From: JAOTZA01 sp965224065
GTDB lineage: Bacteria > Acidobacteriota > Thermoanaerobaculia > Multivoradales > JAHEKO01
Length of the DNA: 64,000 bases
Direction: 5' to 3'
Assembly: GCA_965224065.1 (NCBI GenBank)
Contig: CBDCYF010000005.1
Span: 248,001-312,000, forward strand
Position 1 is the first letter of the stretch. Every line of letters begins with the position of its first letter. Position numbers and translations under genes: made by a program. Under the pieces are notes generated by a model that had not been told where the DNA came from, searched no databases, and saw only the letters and a program-made list of their open reading frames with translations. Shown here piece by piece: positions 6,193 to 15,557 of the stretch.

Positions 6193-8124
6193 CTAGCTTC
6201 CCGGCCGCCAGCCGCCCGCCGGTGAGAAGTAGCCGGTCATTCTTCCCAGCCGCTCCGCATCCGCCGAAGTGTTCTCGAACAGGGCCCAAGCGAGAGTGGC
6301 GCCGGCGGATCGCTCGATGCCCGGGTTGGCCAGCCAGCGCGCGTCGCCGATTGGGCACGGCTGATCGCCGGGGCAGTCGGCGCCGCTGCCGTCTTCCAAC
6401 GCCTCGTAGCGAAAGCCCGAGATGCGGGCACGGCCCGGCATCGCCACGATCAAGAGCCTGCAGGAGGACTCCGGACCGAGGAAGACACCAATGGATCGCT
6501 CGAGGTCGACCCGGTCTTCGGTGGTCAATCGCTCGAGCACCGGATCCTGGTGGTCCATCAGAAGCGGGCCGGCGTAGTCCTGGAGCGCCGAGCCCAACCG
6601 GCGCGCCAGAGTCTCCACCGAGGCCTCGGCGCGCCCGAGGGCGTCCGCCGGGCATCCGTTGCCCGCTGCCGCCGCCAGGGCCGCCGAGGCGGCGCTCCAT
6701 TCGCCCGGCTTGCACTCGACACAGCTCCGTTCCCGGTACGAGCGCACCGCACCCTCTGGGACGTCGGGAAGCGGCATTGCAGCCGGCTCGGGCTCGGGCT
6801 CCGGTTCAGACTCGGGTTCCGGGGAAGTGCTGGGCGGGGCTGCTGACGGAGCAGCCGGCGCCGCGGTTTCCACCCCGGGAGCCGGTGCGGGCTCGACAGG
6901 TGGCGTCGGTGGCGTCGCGGGCGGCGGAGTTGTCTCGATTGTCGGCTCCATCACCGGCGGCTCGACCACCGGCGGTGGCGGAGCCTGTGGAGCAACGTCT
7001 GGAATGTCGGGCAGAGTGTCGGTTGGTTCGGGGACCTCGGCCGGCGGCGTTGCCGGTGCAGCGGCTTCCACGGCTTCTATGGTCGGCTCCGGGTCGGGCA
7101 CGGCGATTGGCTCGGCTGGGGGGGCGGGCTCGGTCGTTGGCGTCGGAGCCACCGGCTCGGGCTCGGGCGCCGGCAACACCGTGGGCTCCGGTTGGGCCTC
7201 GACGACCGGCGGTGCTTCAGGCGCCGGTGTTTCAATCGGCTCGGGTACCGGCTGCGTGTCGCTCTCAGAGTCGGGCTCGGGCGTCGGCTCGACCGGTGGG
7301 GAGGACGGCTCCGGCACCGGGGGGGCGGGCTCTGGTTCGCGGGCGACGGACGGCTCAGGCGTTGGCGCCTCCGGAGGGGCTGGCTTCGCGGGAAGGCTGT
7401 CCTTTGGAATCTCCGCCGGAGTCGGCTCCGGAGCCGGTTCGACTTCGGGTGCCGGGGGTGTTGGGGGCGCCGGATCGGGCGCCTTTGGTGGCTCGCTCGG
7501 CTGAGCCCGGGCGATCTCCGGTGGCCGAGAAGGCTTTGGCGCCGGCTTTTCGGCCACCCGCAACGGTGTTCCCAGATCCCGCCCGGACGCCTTGGTGACC
7601 TTGACGCGAATGGGATTTCGGCCGCGGCCACTGGCCTCCAGAAACGAGGCTGTGATCTTCGGTTTGTCCTTTCGCGACAACAGCACGGTCGCCACGTAGG
7701 AGAGATGGTCGGGGTGCTCCACCCGCAAGCTCCAGGCCCCGAGTGCCAGGTTGGAAAAGGAAACCTGTCCCTTGGCCCCGGTCGCCCGGGGCACCGGCCC
7801 GCCGGTCGGCTCCTCGTCAAACACTCCCTGGTAGAGAACGCTGACCGTGGCGCCCTGGAGAGCTCGTCCCTTGCCGGTCTTGACCTCGACGCCAAAACCC
7901 GCAATGCCGATCCAGTCCTGGGCCGAAGCCGGCGGTACAAAAAGAGCCGCGACCAACGCCGCGAGCAGAGTGTGTTTGCCTTGCAGCCGGCGAGAAAACC
8001 CCAGGCGTCTTGCGGTACGTATTTGTTGTGACAGAGGTTCCTCCTCGATCGTTTCGATCGGCAAGAGCTTACCGCCGGGACCCGAGCGCCACAAGATTAC
8101 GGCGCCCGACCGGCGGCGGAACAT
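6193..8124 (-). CDS. exported protein with a long proline-rich linker, function unknown
   Basis: About 643 residues. Near the N-terminus a signal peptide is visible (HTLLAALVAALFVPPASAQ), followed by a roughly 150-residue domain (WIGIAGFGVEVKTGKGRALQ ... GAWSLRVEHPDHLSYVATVL) that resembles a carboxypeptidase-regulatory/Ig-like sheet fold. Then comes about 250 residues of Pro/Glu/Ala repeats (PEP, EPTP), likely an extended periplasmic spacer. The C-terminal ~200 residues form a Cys-containing domain (SCVECKPGEWSAA ... CPGDQPCPIGDARW) that I do not recognise. The start is doubtful: ATG at 8124 has no RBS, while GAGGAGG near 8040 precedes possible non-ATG starts closer to the signal peptide. 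Confidence 0.6.
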   Translation of the reverse strand: MFRRRSGAVILWRSGPGGKLLPIETIEEEPLSQQIRTARRLGFSRRLQGKHTLLAALVAALFVPPASAQDWIGIAGFGVEVKTGKGRALQGATVSVLYQGVFDEEPTGGPVPRATGAKGQVSFSNLALGAWSLRVEHPDHLSYVATVLLSRKDKPKITASFLEASGRGRNPIRVKVTKASGRDLGTPLRVAEKPAPKPSRPPEIARAQPSEPPKAPDPAPPTPPAPEVEPAPEPTPAEIPKDSLPAKPAPPEAPTPEPSVAREPEPAPPVPEPSSPPVEPTPEPDSESDTQPVPEPIETPAPEAPPVVEAQPEPTVLPAPEPEPVAPTPTTEPAPPAEPIAVPDPEPTIEAVEAAAPATPPAEVPEPTDTLPDIPDVAPQAPPPPVVEPPVMEPTIETTPPPATPPTPPVEPAPAPGVETAAPAAPSAAPPSTSPEPESEPEPEPEPAAMPLPDVPEGAVRSYRERSCVECKPGEWSAASAALAAAAGNGCPADALGRAEASVETLARRLGSALQDYAGPLLMDHQDPVLERLTTEDRVDLERSIGVFLGPESSCRLLIVAMPGRARISGFRYEALEDGSGADCPGDQPCPIGDARWLANPGIERSAGATLAWALFENTSADAERLGRMTGYFSPAGGWRPGS

Positions 8125-8183
8125 CGAGTACACTATGGATCCGGCTAGCACTGAAGCTCACAAACACACGGTTAGGAGGCAAG

Positions 8184-9164
8184 ATGGTCGACAACGTCGG
8201 ATGCGCCTGGTTCGACGGCAAGTTGATTGCCGAAAAAGAGGCCAAGGTTCACATCAAGGCCCACAGTCTGCACTACGGTCTGGGGATCTTCGAGGGGACC
8301 CGCTTCTATCAGCAGGCGGACGGCGGACGAGCGGTTTTTCGGCTCGAAGACCATCTCAAGCGCCTGGAGGGCTCGGCCAAGATCGTCGAGCTCGACCTGC
8401 TCTACGATCGGCGAGAGCTGACCGAGGCGAGCCTCGAATTGGTGCGCCGCAGCGGCCTCGAGAGCGGCTACCTTCGGCATCTGATCTTTCTGGGCGCGGG
8501 TCCGATGGGGGTCTATCCCTCGGGAAACCCGGTCCACACCGCGATCTTGTGCTGGCCCTGGGGCGCCTACTTGGGAGAGGAAGGCTTGCGCAACGGGATC
8601 CGGTGCAAGGTGTCGAGCTTTAGCCGGCATTCCCCCAACGCCGCGCTCCTCAAGGCCAAGGCCACCGGAAACTACCTGAATTCGATTCTGGCCAAGCGGG
8701 AGGCCATCGGTCTGGGCTACGACGAGGCGATCCTCCTGGATGCGCAGGGCAATGTCACCGAGGGCAGCGGGGAGAACCTCTTTATCGTGCGTGAGGGCCG
8801 GCTCGAGACCCCGCCGCTCACCAGTGTGCTGGCGGGGATTACCCGCGACACGATTCTGAACCTCGCTCGGGCAGAGGGGCTCGAGGTGCGGGAGCAGTAT
8901 TTTGCGCGTGACGAGCTCTATCTGGCCGACGAAGTCTTTTTGACCGGCACTGCGGCCGAGGTCACGCCGGTGCGCGAGGTGGACGACCGGCAGATCGGCA
9001 AAGGCCGGCCGGGTCCGGTCACGCGGCGGCTACAGGACCTCTTCTTTCGCGTCATCCGCGGCCAGGAAGACCGCTATCGCCACTGGCTGGCGCCGGTGGA
9101 GGAGTCCGCGGCCGCGGCCGCGTCGACCGCGGCCGAGACCACCGAGCCGGTCGCCCCAAATTAG
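8184..9164 (+). CDS. ilvE: branched-chain amino acid aminotransferase
   Basis: 326 residues, PLP fold type IV. It transfers amino groups between glutamate and the 2-oxo acids of Leu, Ile and Val in the cytoplasm. The PLP lysine is Lys159 in KATGNY, with the flanking HSPNAALLKAK block, the EGSGENLF phosphate-binding motif and the FLTGTAAEVTPV motif of the class IV enzymes. The early HSLHYGLGIFEGTRFY block is also typical. ATG 8184 is preceded by AGGAGG at 8174-8179, so the longer upstream frame is not used. The C-terminus ends in an Ala/Glu-rich tail. It stands alone, without other ilv or leu genes nearby. Confidence 0.93.
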   Translation: MVDNVGCAWFDGKLIAEKEAKVHIKAHSLHYGLGIFEGTRFYQQADGGRAVFRLEDHLKRLEGSAKIVELDLLYDRRELTEASLELVRRSGLESGYLRHLIFLGAGPMGVYPSGNPVHTAILCWPWGAYLGEEGLRNGIRCKVSSFSRHSPNAALLKAKATGNYLNSILAKREAIGLGYDEAILLDAQGNVTEGSGENLFIVREGRLETPPLTSVLAGITRDTILNLARAEGLEVREQYFARDELYLADEVFLTGTAAEVTPVREVDDRQIGKGRPGPVTRRLQDLFFRVIRGQEDRYRHWLAPVEESAAAAASTAAETTEPVAPN

Positions 9165-9202
9165 GCCGCGTGAATTAGGCCGTCTCAGCGACTGGCGCCG
9201 GT

Positions 9203-11395
9203 TTACTCGGCTCCTTTGGGAGGCATCCCGGCCGCTTTGGGCGGCAGGCTCAGCCCCAAGTGGGTCGCCAGAAACGCCCACTCGTCGGCGGCCAGCTCGA
9301 TCCGCTTGCTGGTCGGCTTTCCCGCTCCGTGCCCGGCGCGGGTCTCGATCCGGATCAAGACCGGGTCGTCCCCCGAATGCGCCCACTGCAGCGCCGAGGC
9401 GAACTTGAAGCTGTGTCCCGGGACCACGCGATCGTCGGTGTCGGCGGTGGTGACCAGCGTGGGCGGATAGTCGGTTCCCTCCTTGAGGTTGTGGTAGGGC
9501 GAGTAGGCGTAGAGCGCCTCGAACTCCTGCGGGTCCTCGGCGGAACCGTAGTCGTCGACCCAGAACCGGCCGGCAGTGAACTTGTGGAACCGCAACATGT
9601 CCATCACGCCGACCGCCGGCAGCGCCGCGCCGAACAGATCCGGCCGCTGGGTTACCGCCGCTCCGACCAGCAAGCCACCGTTCGAGCCGCCCTGGATCCC
9701 GAGCCGCTCCTTGCGGGTGTAGCGGTTTTCGATCAGCCATTCGCCGGCGGCGATGAAGTCGTCGAAGACGTTTTGTTTTTGCAGCTTGGTGCCGGCCTCG
9801 TGCCACTCGGCGCCATACTCGCCACCGCCTCTTAGATTAGCTTGTGCGTAGACACCGCCCATCTCCACCCAGGCCAGACGAGTAATCGAAAAACCGGGAG
9901 AGAGGGGGATGTCGAATCCACCATAACCGTAGAGAAGCGTGGGGTTGTTGCCGTTCAGCTCGATGCCCTTGCGGTGGGTGATGAACATCGGCACCCGGGT
10001 GCCGTCTTTGCTGGTGTAGAACACCTGCTTGACCTCATAGTCGTCGGGGTTCATGTCGACCCCGGCGCGGTCGAGCAGTCGGCTCTTGCCGGTAATGAGG
10101 TCGTAGCGGTAGATCGAGGGGGGAGTGGCGAAGCTCGAGAACGAGTAGAAGGTCTCGGTGTCCTCGCGCGAGCCACCAAACCCGAAAGCGGAGCCGATGC
10201 CGGGAAACTCGACCTCGCGGATCGGCTCACCCGACTCGGAGACGATGCGCACCGCGGTCTTGGCGTCCTGCAGGTAGCGCAGCGTGAAGACATTGCCTAC
10301 GAGGTTGGTGGTGACGAGGGTGTCCTCGTTCTGGGGGATCACCTCGCGCCAGTGTTCGCGCGCCGGTTTGCGGGTATCGATGGCGATCACGCGGCGCCGA
10401 GGCGCTTCTAAGTCGGTCTGAAAGTAGAAAACCGGGCCCTTCGAGCCGACAAAGGAGTACTCGTTGTCAAACGTGTCGATCAGATCGATCGGCATAGCGT
10501 AGAGCTCGGTGAGATCCCGGTACAAAATCCGGTACCTGTCGTCGGTGCCTTTCCAGACGGTGATCACCAGATAGCGACCGTCCTCGGTGACGGCGGTGGC
10601 AAACCCCCACTCGGGGTGGTCGGGCCGCTCGTAGACCAGCACGTCCTGCTCCTGCGGGGTTCCGACGCGGTGGTAATAGAGCCTCATATTGGTGTTGAGG
10701 CTCTGGAACTCGCTGCCTTCGGCGGGCGGCTCGTAGCGGCCGTAGAAAAAACCCTTGCTGTCGGCGGTCCAGGTGGCTCCTGAGAACTTGACCCAGCGCA
10801 GCTCGTCGTCGAGGACTTTTCCACTGTCGATGTCGATCACCCTCCAGGTCCGCCAGTCCGAGCCGCCGTCGGCGACACCGTAGGCGATGTAGCGTCCGTC
10901 CTCGCTCACCACGGCGCCGGCGAGGGCGACCGTGCCGTCCTCGGACCAGGTGTTGGGGTCGATCAAGACGCGCGGCTCTTCGTCGAGACTGTTGGCGGTA
11001 TAGAGGACCGATTGATTTTGTAAGCCGTCGTTCTTGGTGAAGAAATAACGCCCACCGCGTTTAAACGGGGTCGACAGTTTTTCGTAGTCCCAAAGCTCGG
11101 TCAGACGGTCGCGAATCGCATTGCGCTCCGGAATCGACGCCAGGTACTTGAAGGTGATCTTGTTCTGCGCCTCGACCCATTGTTCGACCTCTTTGGATTC
11201 GCGCACGTCGTCCTCGAGCCAGCGGTAAGGGTCGTGCACCTTCTGGCCGTGATACTCGTCGTAGTGCTCAATGCGCTTGGTCTTGGGGTACTTGAAGCCG
11301 CCCGCGTCTAGGGCGGACACAGTCAGAAAAACGCCGAGGGTACTGGCGACGACGGCGACGGCAAAACGGCGGGACTCTCGAATCGGCGCGTTCAT
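9203..11395 (-). CDS. prolyl oligopeptidase family serine peptidase (S9A)
   Basis: 730 residues with an N-terminal hydrophobic segment (FAVAVVASTLGVFLTVSALDA) suggesting export. The N-terminal part starts with the S9 signature HDPYRWLED and continues into a seven-bladed propeller. The C-terminal alpha/beta-hydrolase domain has Ser571 in GGSNGG, Asp654 in TDDRV and His689 in GHGAGK, spaced as in prolyl oligopeptidase. It cleaves short proline-containing peptides. ATG 11395 follows a GGAGAG RBS. It is convergent with ilvE, 38 bp apart. Confidence 0.93.
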   Translation of the reverse strand: MNAPIRESRRFAVAVVASTLGVFLTVSALDAGGFKYPKTKRIEHYDEYHGQKVHDPYRWLEDDVRESKEVEQWVEAQNKITFKYLASIPERNAIRDRLTELWDYEKLSTPFKRGGRYFFTKNDGLQNQSVLYTANSLDEEPRVLIDPNTWSEDGTVALAGAVVSEDGRYIAYGVADGGSDWRTWRVIDIDSGKVLDDELRWVKFSGATWTADSKGFFYGRYEPPAEGSEFQSLNTNMRLYYHRVGTPQEQDVLVYERPDHPEWGFATAVTEDGRYLVITVWKGTDDRYRILYRDLTELYAMPIDLIDTFDNEYSFVGSKGPVFYFQTDLEAPRRRVIAIDTRKPAREHWREVIPQNEDTLVTTNLVGNVFTLRYLQDAKTAVRIVSESGEPIREVEFPGIGSAFGFGGSREDTETFYSFSSFATPPSIYRYDLITGKSRLLDRAGVDMNPDDYEVKQVFYTSKDGTRVPMFITHRKGIELNGNNPTLLYGYGGFDIPLSPGFSITRLAWVEMGGVYAQANLRGGGEYGAEWHEAGTKLQKQNVFDDFIAAGEWLIENRYTRKERLGIQGGSNGGLLVGAAVTQRPDLFGAALPAVGVMDMLRFHKFTAGRFWVDDYGSAEDPQEFEALYAYSPYHNLKEGTDYPPTLVTTADTDDRVVPGHSFKFASALQWAHSGDDPVLIRIETRAGHGAGKPTSKRIELAADEWAFLATHLGLSLPPKAAGMPPKGAE

Positions 11396-11527
11396 ACGGG
11401 ATAGCTCTCCTTCGGTGGATAAATGGGATTGGGACGGCCGGAGAAGCCGTTGGAAGGAGGCTAGCATAGCGCCGGAGCGCTGTTTTTCCTTCGCGGTGCG
11501 GTCGAGGCGCCCCGGTTCGGGCTCAGC

Positions 11528-12916
11528 TCAGCCCGCGTCGGCTCCCGTGCCGGCGGCGTCGGCCGAGAGCATGATGAAGTAGCGCAGAAAATCGACAAAA
11601 GCCTCCCGGTAGATGTCGTTGTGCCCGGTGACGATGTCGTCGCCGACCTCGACGACCATCAGCGGGCTGAATGGTGGGCTTTGCGGACCGTCCGCGAACG
11701 GCTCGTAGCGCAGGAACGTGCCGTCAAATTCGAGCTCGCGGCCCCCGGTGTCCGTTCGCTGCCGGTACAGCCTGGCCAGCTCATCCCGTGTTGTCCGAGC
11801 CATCGCGGATGTCATGACAAAACCGGGGTCCAGAAAGGGACAGCCGCAATCCGCCGTCTGGTCGTTGATTTTTTCGGTCTCACGGTGGGGGTCTTTGGAT
11901 TGAAGAACGTGGGTTCGGAATTCCTTGAAGTGGCCCACTGCGACACGATTGGAGCGTTTTTGCAAACCGCGGTCGGCGTCGTCGCGGTAGTCGTCTTTCT
12001 TGGCCGAAAAAAAGCGTCCCAGGGGGAAGAGCTTCCCGGTGGCTTGATCGCCGACCGACGTGAAGATCGCAAAAGCCGGGGTTTGCTCGCTGGTAAAGGT
12101 CCGCCCGGGTGCCGTCACCGCGGCGTGCAGCGGCTGATACCGGGCCGCCTCGAAGGCCGGGTTGACCAGGACCACCAGGTCGCCGACTCCCTCGACCGGT
12201 CCGCCCCGAGCCTCGGCTACGGCCAGGCGCTCCATCAGGAGCTGCGAGGTGGCGGAGAAGATCAGCGCGCCGCCAAAGCTGTGCCCCACGACGACCAAGC
12301 GAGTCCGGGAGTTCGGCCGCCGGTCTCGGATCGCTTCACGAGCTTCCTTGAGCTTGACCAGGAGCTCGGTGACCGCGCTCGATCCGACCCGATGGGCGGT
12401 GGTCTTGCGGCCGTAGAAGGTGGTCTGGGCCAGCACCTTGCCGCGCGCCGACCGGCCGCGCCACCCGAGGTAAATGCCGACGATCCGACGGGCCTTTTTC
12501 GGATCTTGCTCATGGAGTGCCGCTTCGGTGTAGTGCAGCCGCCGGAGGGTCTCGCGGAAGCAAGTGACGTTGGTGTCGCAGGTCTCGGCGTTGTGTTTCC
12601 AGCCATGGGCAAACACCACGATCAGTAGATCGCGCTCCTCGCCTTCTCGCCCGATCTCGGTGACGATCCGGTCCATCTGGGTTCGATCCCAGGCCCAGCC
12701 GAGGTCGTCAAACTCCACAAAACCGAGCAAGTACTCCTGGTGCGATTCGAAATAGGCCGCGTCGCAGTTCTCGCCGGTCTCGGGCCGGCAAACCGTTGCT
12801 TGGTCGTGGTACTGCGTCAGCGGAATGCACGAGCTCACGGCAAGCGCCAGGCCGAGCGAAGCCACGAGGAGACGGACTTTCCAAGGATCGGAAGTTTCAT
12901 CGGCCAGTTGATTCAC
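11528..12916 (-). CDS. alpha/beta-hydrolase lipoprotein
   Basis: 462 residues from a GTG start. A signal with lipobox VSSC (about residue 32) predicts a lipid-anchored protein. The hydrolase core shows FAHGWKHNAE (oxyanion side), the nucleophile elbow GHSFGGA, and later conserved His residues in GHFKEFRTHV and GHNDIYREAF that could complete the triad. The family resembles DUF900-like or esterase proteins; the substrate is not recognisable. The C-terminal third contains a Cys pair (DCGCPFLDPG). The open frame extends upstream to 13174 but that part is basic, low-complexity sequence running into the divergent promoter region, so I reject it. Confidence 0.7.
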   Translation of the reverse strand: MNQLADETSDPWKVRLLVASLGLALAVSSCIPLTQYHDQATVCRPETGENCDAAYFESHQEYLLGFVEFDDLGWAWDRTQMDRIVTEIGREGEERDLLIVVFAHGWKHNAETCDTNVTCFRETLRRLHYTEAALHEQDPKKARRIVGIYLGWRGRSARGKVLAQTTFYGRKTTAHRVGSSAVTELLVKLKEAREAIRDRRPNSRTRLVVVGHSFGGALIFSATSQLLMERLAVAEARGGPVEGVGDLVVLVNPAFEAARYQPLHAAVTAPGRTFTSEQTPAFAIFTSVGDQATGKLFPLGRFFSAKKDDYRDDADRGLQKRSNRVAVGHFKEFRTHVLQSKDPHRETEKINDQTADCGCPFLDPGFVMTSAMARTTRDELARLYRQRTDTGGRELEFDGTFLRYEPFADGPQSPPFSPLMVVEVGDDIVTGHNDIYREAFVDFLRYFIMLSADAAGTGADAG

Positions 12917-12946
12917 CGTATGGACCCCCCAGGAGAGGTGTCGTTT

Positions 12947-12963
12947 CCGGGTGAAGCACCCGG
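12947..12963. promoter_or_regulatory. perfect 7-bp inverted repeat in a divergent intergenic region
   Basis: CCGGGTG-AAG-CACCCGG lies in the 232-bp gap between the lipoprotein hydrolase (minus) and the P-type ATPase (plus), 31 bp upstream of the hydrolase start. It could be an operator dyad or a hairpin in the hydrolase leader. No regulator gene is adjacent, and no clear CueR-type dyad was seen near the ATPase start. Confidence 0.4.
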
Positions 12964-13148
12964 ATCGCCCCGTCAGTTTGGTTCGGTTTCCTGGGGAGAT
13001 CCTATACCGGTGTCCCGGCGGGCGGCAACGCTCGGCGCTCCAGGTGCCTCTCAGTGTGCGTCGAGGCCTTTGTCGCCGGGTCCGTTGGCCACGAATACAA
13101 ATCGTCGCGGTGTTGTTGTAGCGTGACCAGGGCGGTAGTGCGGGACCT

Positions 13149-15482
13149 GTGCGAGTGAGCGACGCGACACCCATTCAAAGCCGCGAGATCGGCTCGGTTC
13201 TCGATCCGGTTTGCGGCATGACGGTGGACCCGGCCACCGCGGCCGCCGAAGTCGAGCACTCCGGCCGGGCGTATTTCTTCTGCAGCATCGGCTGCGCCGA
13301 GAAGTTCCGAGCCGACCCGGCGCGATACCTGGACGCCGGGCGTGAAGCCGTTGACGACGAAGACCCGGACGCCCTCTACACCTGTCCGATGCACCCGGAA
13401 GTCGAACAGATCGGGCCGGGGACGTGCCCGGAGTGCGGCATGGCGCTCGAACCGGTCCGGGTCTCGGCGGAGGAGGTTGAGAACCCCGAGCTCGCGGACA
13501 TGAAGCATCGGTTCGTCGTCTGCGCCGTCCTCTCGTTGCCCGTCCTGGTGCTGGCGATGGGTGAGCACCTGCCGATGGTGGATCGCTGGATCGGCGCGCT
13601 TCCGAGCCGGCTGTCGATCTGGTTGCAGTTTCTCCTGTCGACGCCGGTGGTGCTCTGGGGGGCCGCGCCGTTTTTCCGCCGCGCCTGGAGCTCGGTGCTC
13701 GCCCGCCGTCTCAACATGTTCACCCTCATCGGTCTGGGAACCGCTGCAGCCTATCTGTACAGCCTGGTGGCGTTTTTTGCCCCGGAGCTCTTCCCGGAGG
13801 CGCTTCGCCACGGTGGCACCGTGCCGGTGTATTTTGAGGCCGCGGCGGTGATCACGACCCTGGTCCTCTTGGGGCAGGTTCTGGAGCTGGTAGCTCGGGG
13901 CCGCACCTCGAGCGCGCTGCGGCAGTTGCTGCGCCTGGCGCCGCCCTCCGCGGTGAGGATCATCGACGGCGGTGACGAGGAGGTACCGCTCGACCAGGTG
14001 CGGGTGGGGGATCGGCTGCGAGTGCGACCCGGTGAGAAGGTCCCGGTGGACGGTGTCGTCACCGACGGCTCGAGCTATGTCGACGAGTCCATGGTGACCG
14101 GAGAGCCGGTCCCGGTCGAAAAGAGGCCCGGCGCGACTGTGACGGCCGGCACGGTCAACCAGGCGGGGAGTCTGATCCTCGAGGCCGAGCGGGTGGGCCG
14201 CGACACGCTGCTGGCGCGGATCGTCGAGATGGTGGCGGCCGCGCAGCGCTCGCGCGCACCGATCCAAAAGCTCGCAGACGCGGTGGCCGGCTATTTTGTT
14301 CCGGCGGTGATCGCGGTATCCGTGGTGACCTTTGTGGTCTGGCTGGTGTTCGGACCGCAGCCGCGGCTGGCGATCGCGCTGGTCAACGCGGTGGCGGTCT
14401 TGATCATCGCCTGCCCCTGCGCGCTGGGGCTGGCGACTCCGATGTCGATCATGGTCGGAACCGGCAAGGGCGCAGCCCACGGGATTCTGATGCGAGACGC
14501 CGAGGCGTTGGAGACCCTGGGCGGAGTGGATACGTTGGCCGTCGACAAGACCGGTACGCTGACGGAGGGCAAGCCCGAGGTCCGCCGGCTGCGAGCGGCA
14601 CGCGGTTTTGACCGGGCCGAGGTCTTGCGGTTGGCGGCGGCACTCGAAAGCGCCAGCGAGCACCCGCTGGCGCGAGCGGTCGTCAGCGCCGCTCGCCGAC
14701 GCGGTGTGGAGATCCCCTCCGTCGAGGAGTTCGAGGCCCACCCCGGGCTGGGTGTCGTCGGCGTCGTCGAAGGCAAACGGTTGGCGCTCGGCAGCCGCCG
14801 TTTTGTGGAGGGGCTCGGTGCCGACGTCGACCGCAGCCGGGCGGCGGCCGAGGCCTTGGAAGAAGATGGCGGCACGGTGGTTCACCTGGCCCTCGAAGGG
14901 GAGGTGGTGGGGCATTTTGAGATCGGAGACCCCATCAAGGGGGCGGCGAAATCCGCGGTCCGGCACCTGCGGCGCTCGGGTCTCGAGGTCGTCATGCTCA
15001 CCGGTGACAGCCCGACGACGGCCCGGGCGGTCGCGTCCGAGCTGGAGATTCGGCAAGTCCATGCCGAGCTCCTGCCGGGCGACAAGTTGGACGTGGTGCG
15101 CCGGCTGCAAGCCGAAGGCCGCCGGGTGGCGATGGCCGGGGACGGGGTCAACGACGCGCCGGCCCTGGCCCAGGCCGATGTGGGCATCGCCATGGGCGAC
15201 GGAACCGATGTGGCGATCGAAAGCGCGGGTGTCACCTTGGTTCGGGGAGATCTCCAAGGCCTCGTGCGCGCGATCGACCTGAGCCGCGCGACCATGCGGA
15301 ACATTCGCCAGAACCTGTTTCTCGCCTTTGTCTACAACGCGATCTCGGTGCCGGTGGCGGCCGGCCTGCTGTATCCGTTCTTTGGCTGGATGCTGTCGCC
15401 GATGCTGGCCAGCGCGGCGATGAGCTTGAGCTCGGTCTCGGTCATCGCCAACGCTCTGCGGTTGCGGCGGCTCCCGCTCTGA
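13149..15482 (+). CDS. copA: copper-type heavy-metal P1B-ATPase with YHS and CPMH-type metal-binding N-terminus
   Basis: 777 residues. It pumps a soft metal, most likely Cu(I), across the cytoplasmic membrane. The N-terminus lacks the usual HMA (CxxC) domains and has instead a YHS domain (DPVCGMTVD ... FFCSIGCAEKF) and a heavy-metal-binding domain (YTCPMHPEVEQIGPGTCPEC). The core follows: about eight membrane helices, CPC at 422-424, phosphorylated Asp466 in DKTGTLTEG, the SEHPLA motif in the N domain and GDGVNDAP. CPC fits P1B-1 (Cu/Ag). The start is a GTG at 13149 or at 13155, with weak RBS for both. It is alone, with no copper chaperone next to it. Confidence 0.93.
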   Translation: MRVSDATPIQSREIGSVLDPVCGMTVDPATAAAEVEHSGRAYFFCSIGCAEKFRADPARYLDAGREAVDDEDPDALYTCPMHPEVEQIGPGTCPECGMALEPVRVSAEEVENPELADMKHRFVVCAVLSLPVLVLAMGEHLPMVDRWIGALPSRLSIWLQFLLSTPVVLWGAAPFFRRAWSSVLARRLNMFTLIGLGTAAAYLYSLVAFFAPELFPEALRHGGTVPVYFEAAAVITTLVLLGQVLELVARGRTSSALRQLLRLAPPSAVRIIDGGDEEVPLDQVRVGDRLRVRPGEKVPVDGVVTDGSSYVDESMVTGEPVPVEKRPGATVTAGTVNQAGSLILEAERVGRDTLLARIVEMVAAAQRSRAPIQKLADAVAGYFVPAVIAVSVVTFVVWLVFGPQPRLAIALVNAVAVLIIACPCALGLATPMSIMVGTGKGAAHGILMRDAEALETLGGVDTLAVDKTGTLTEGKPEVRRLRAARGFDRAEVLRLAAALESASEHPLARAVVSAARRRGVEIPSVEEFEAHPGLGVVGVVEGKRLALGSRRFVEGLGADVDRSRAAAEALEEDGGTVVHLALEGEVVGHFEIGDPIKGAAKSAVRHLRRSGLEVVMLTGDSPTTARAVASELEIRQVHAELLPGDKLDVVRRLQAEGRRVAMAGDGVNDAPALAQADVGIAMGDGTDVAIESAGVTLVRGDLQGLVRAIDLSRATMRNIRQNLFLAFVYNAISVPVAAGLLYPFFGWMLSPMLASAAMSLSSVSVIANALRLRRLPL

Positions 15483-15557
15483 GCTCGGTCGCCGCCCGCA
15501 AGCCGCCCGGCTCACCGGTGGTAGCATTCGCCCGTCCGTGATCATCCTGGAGGCTCG

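Noticed and set aside
6177..7598. 473-codon frame antisense to the proline-rich protein
   Set aside because: Low-complexity Arg/Pro/Ala shadow of the Pro/Glu repeats on the other strand.
13002..15545. 847-codon open frame antisense to the P-type ATPase
   Set aside because: It mirrors third-position GC bias of copA; composition is Arg/His/Gly-rich without any domain.
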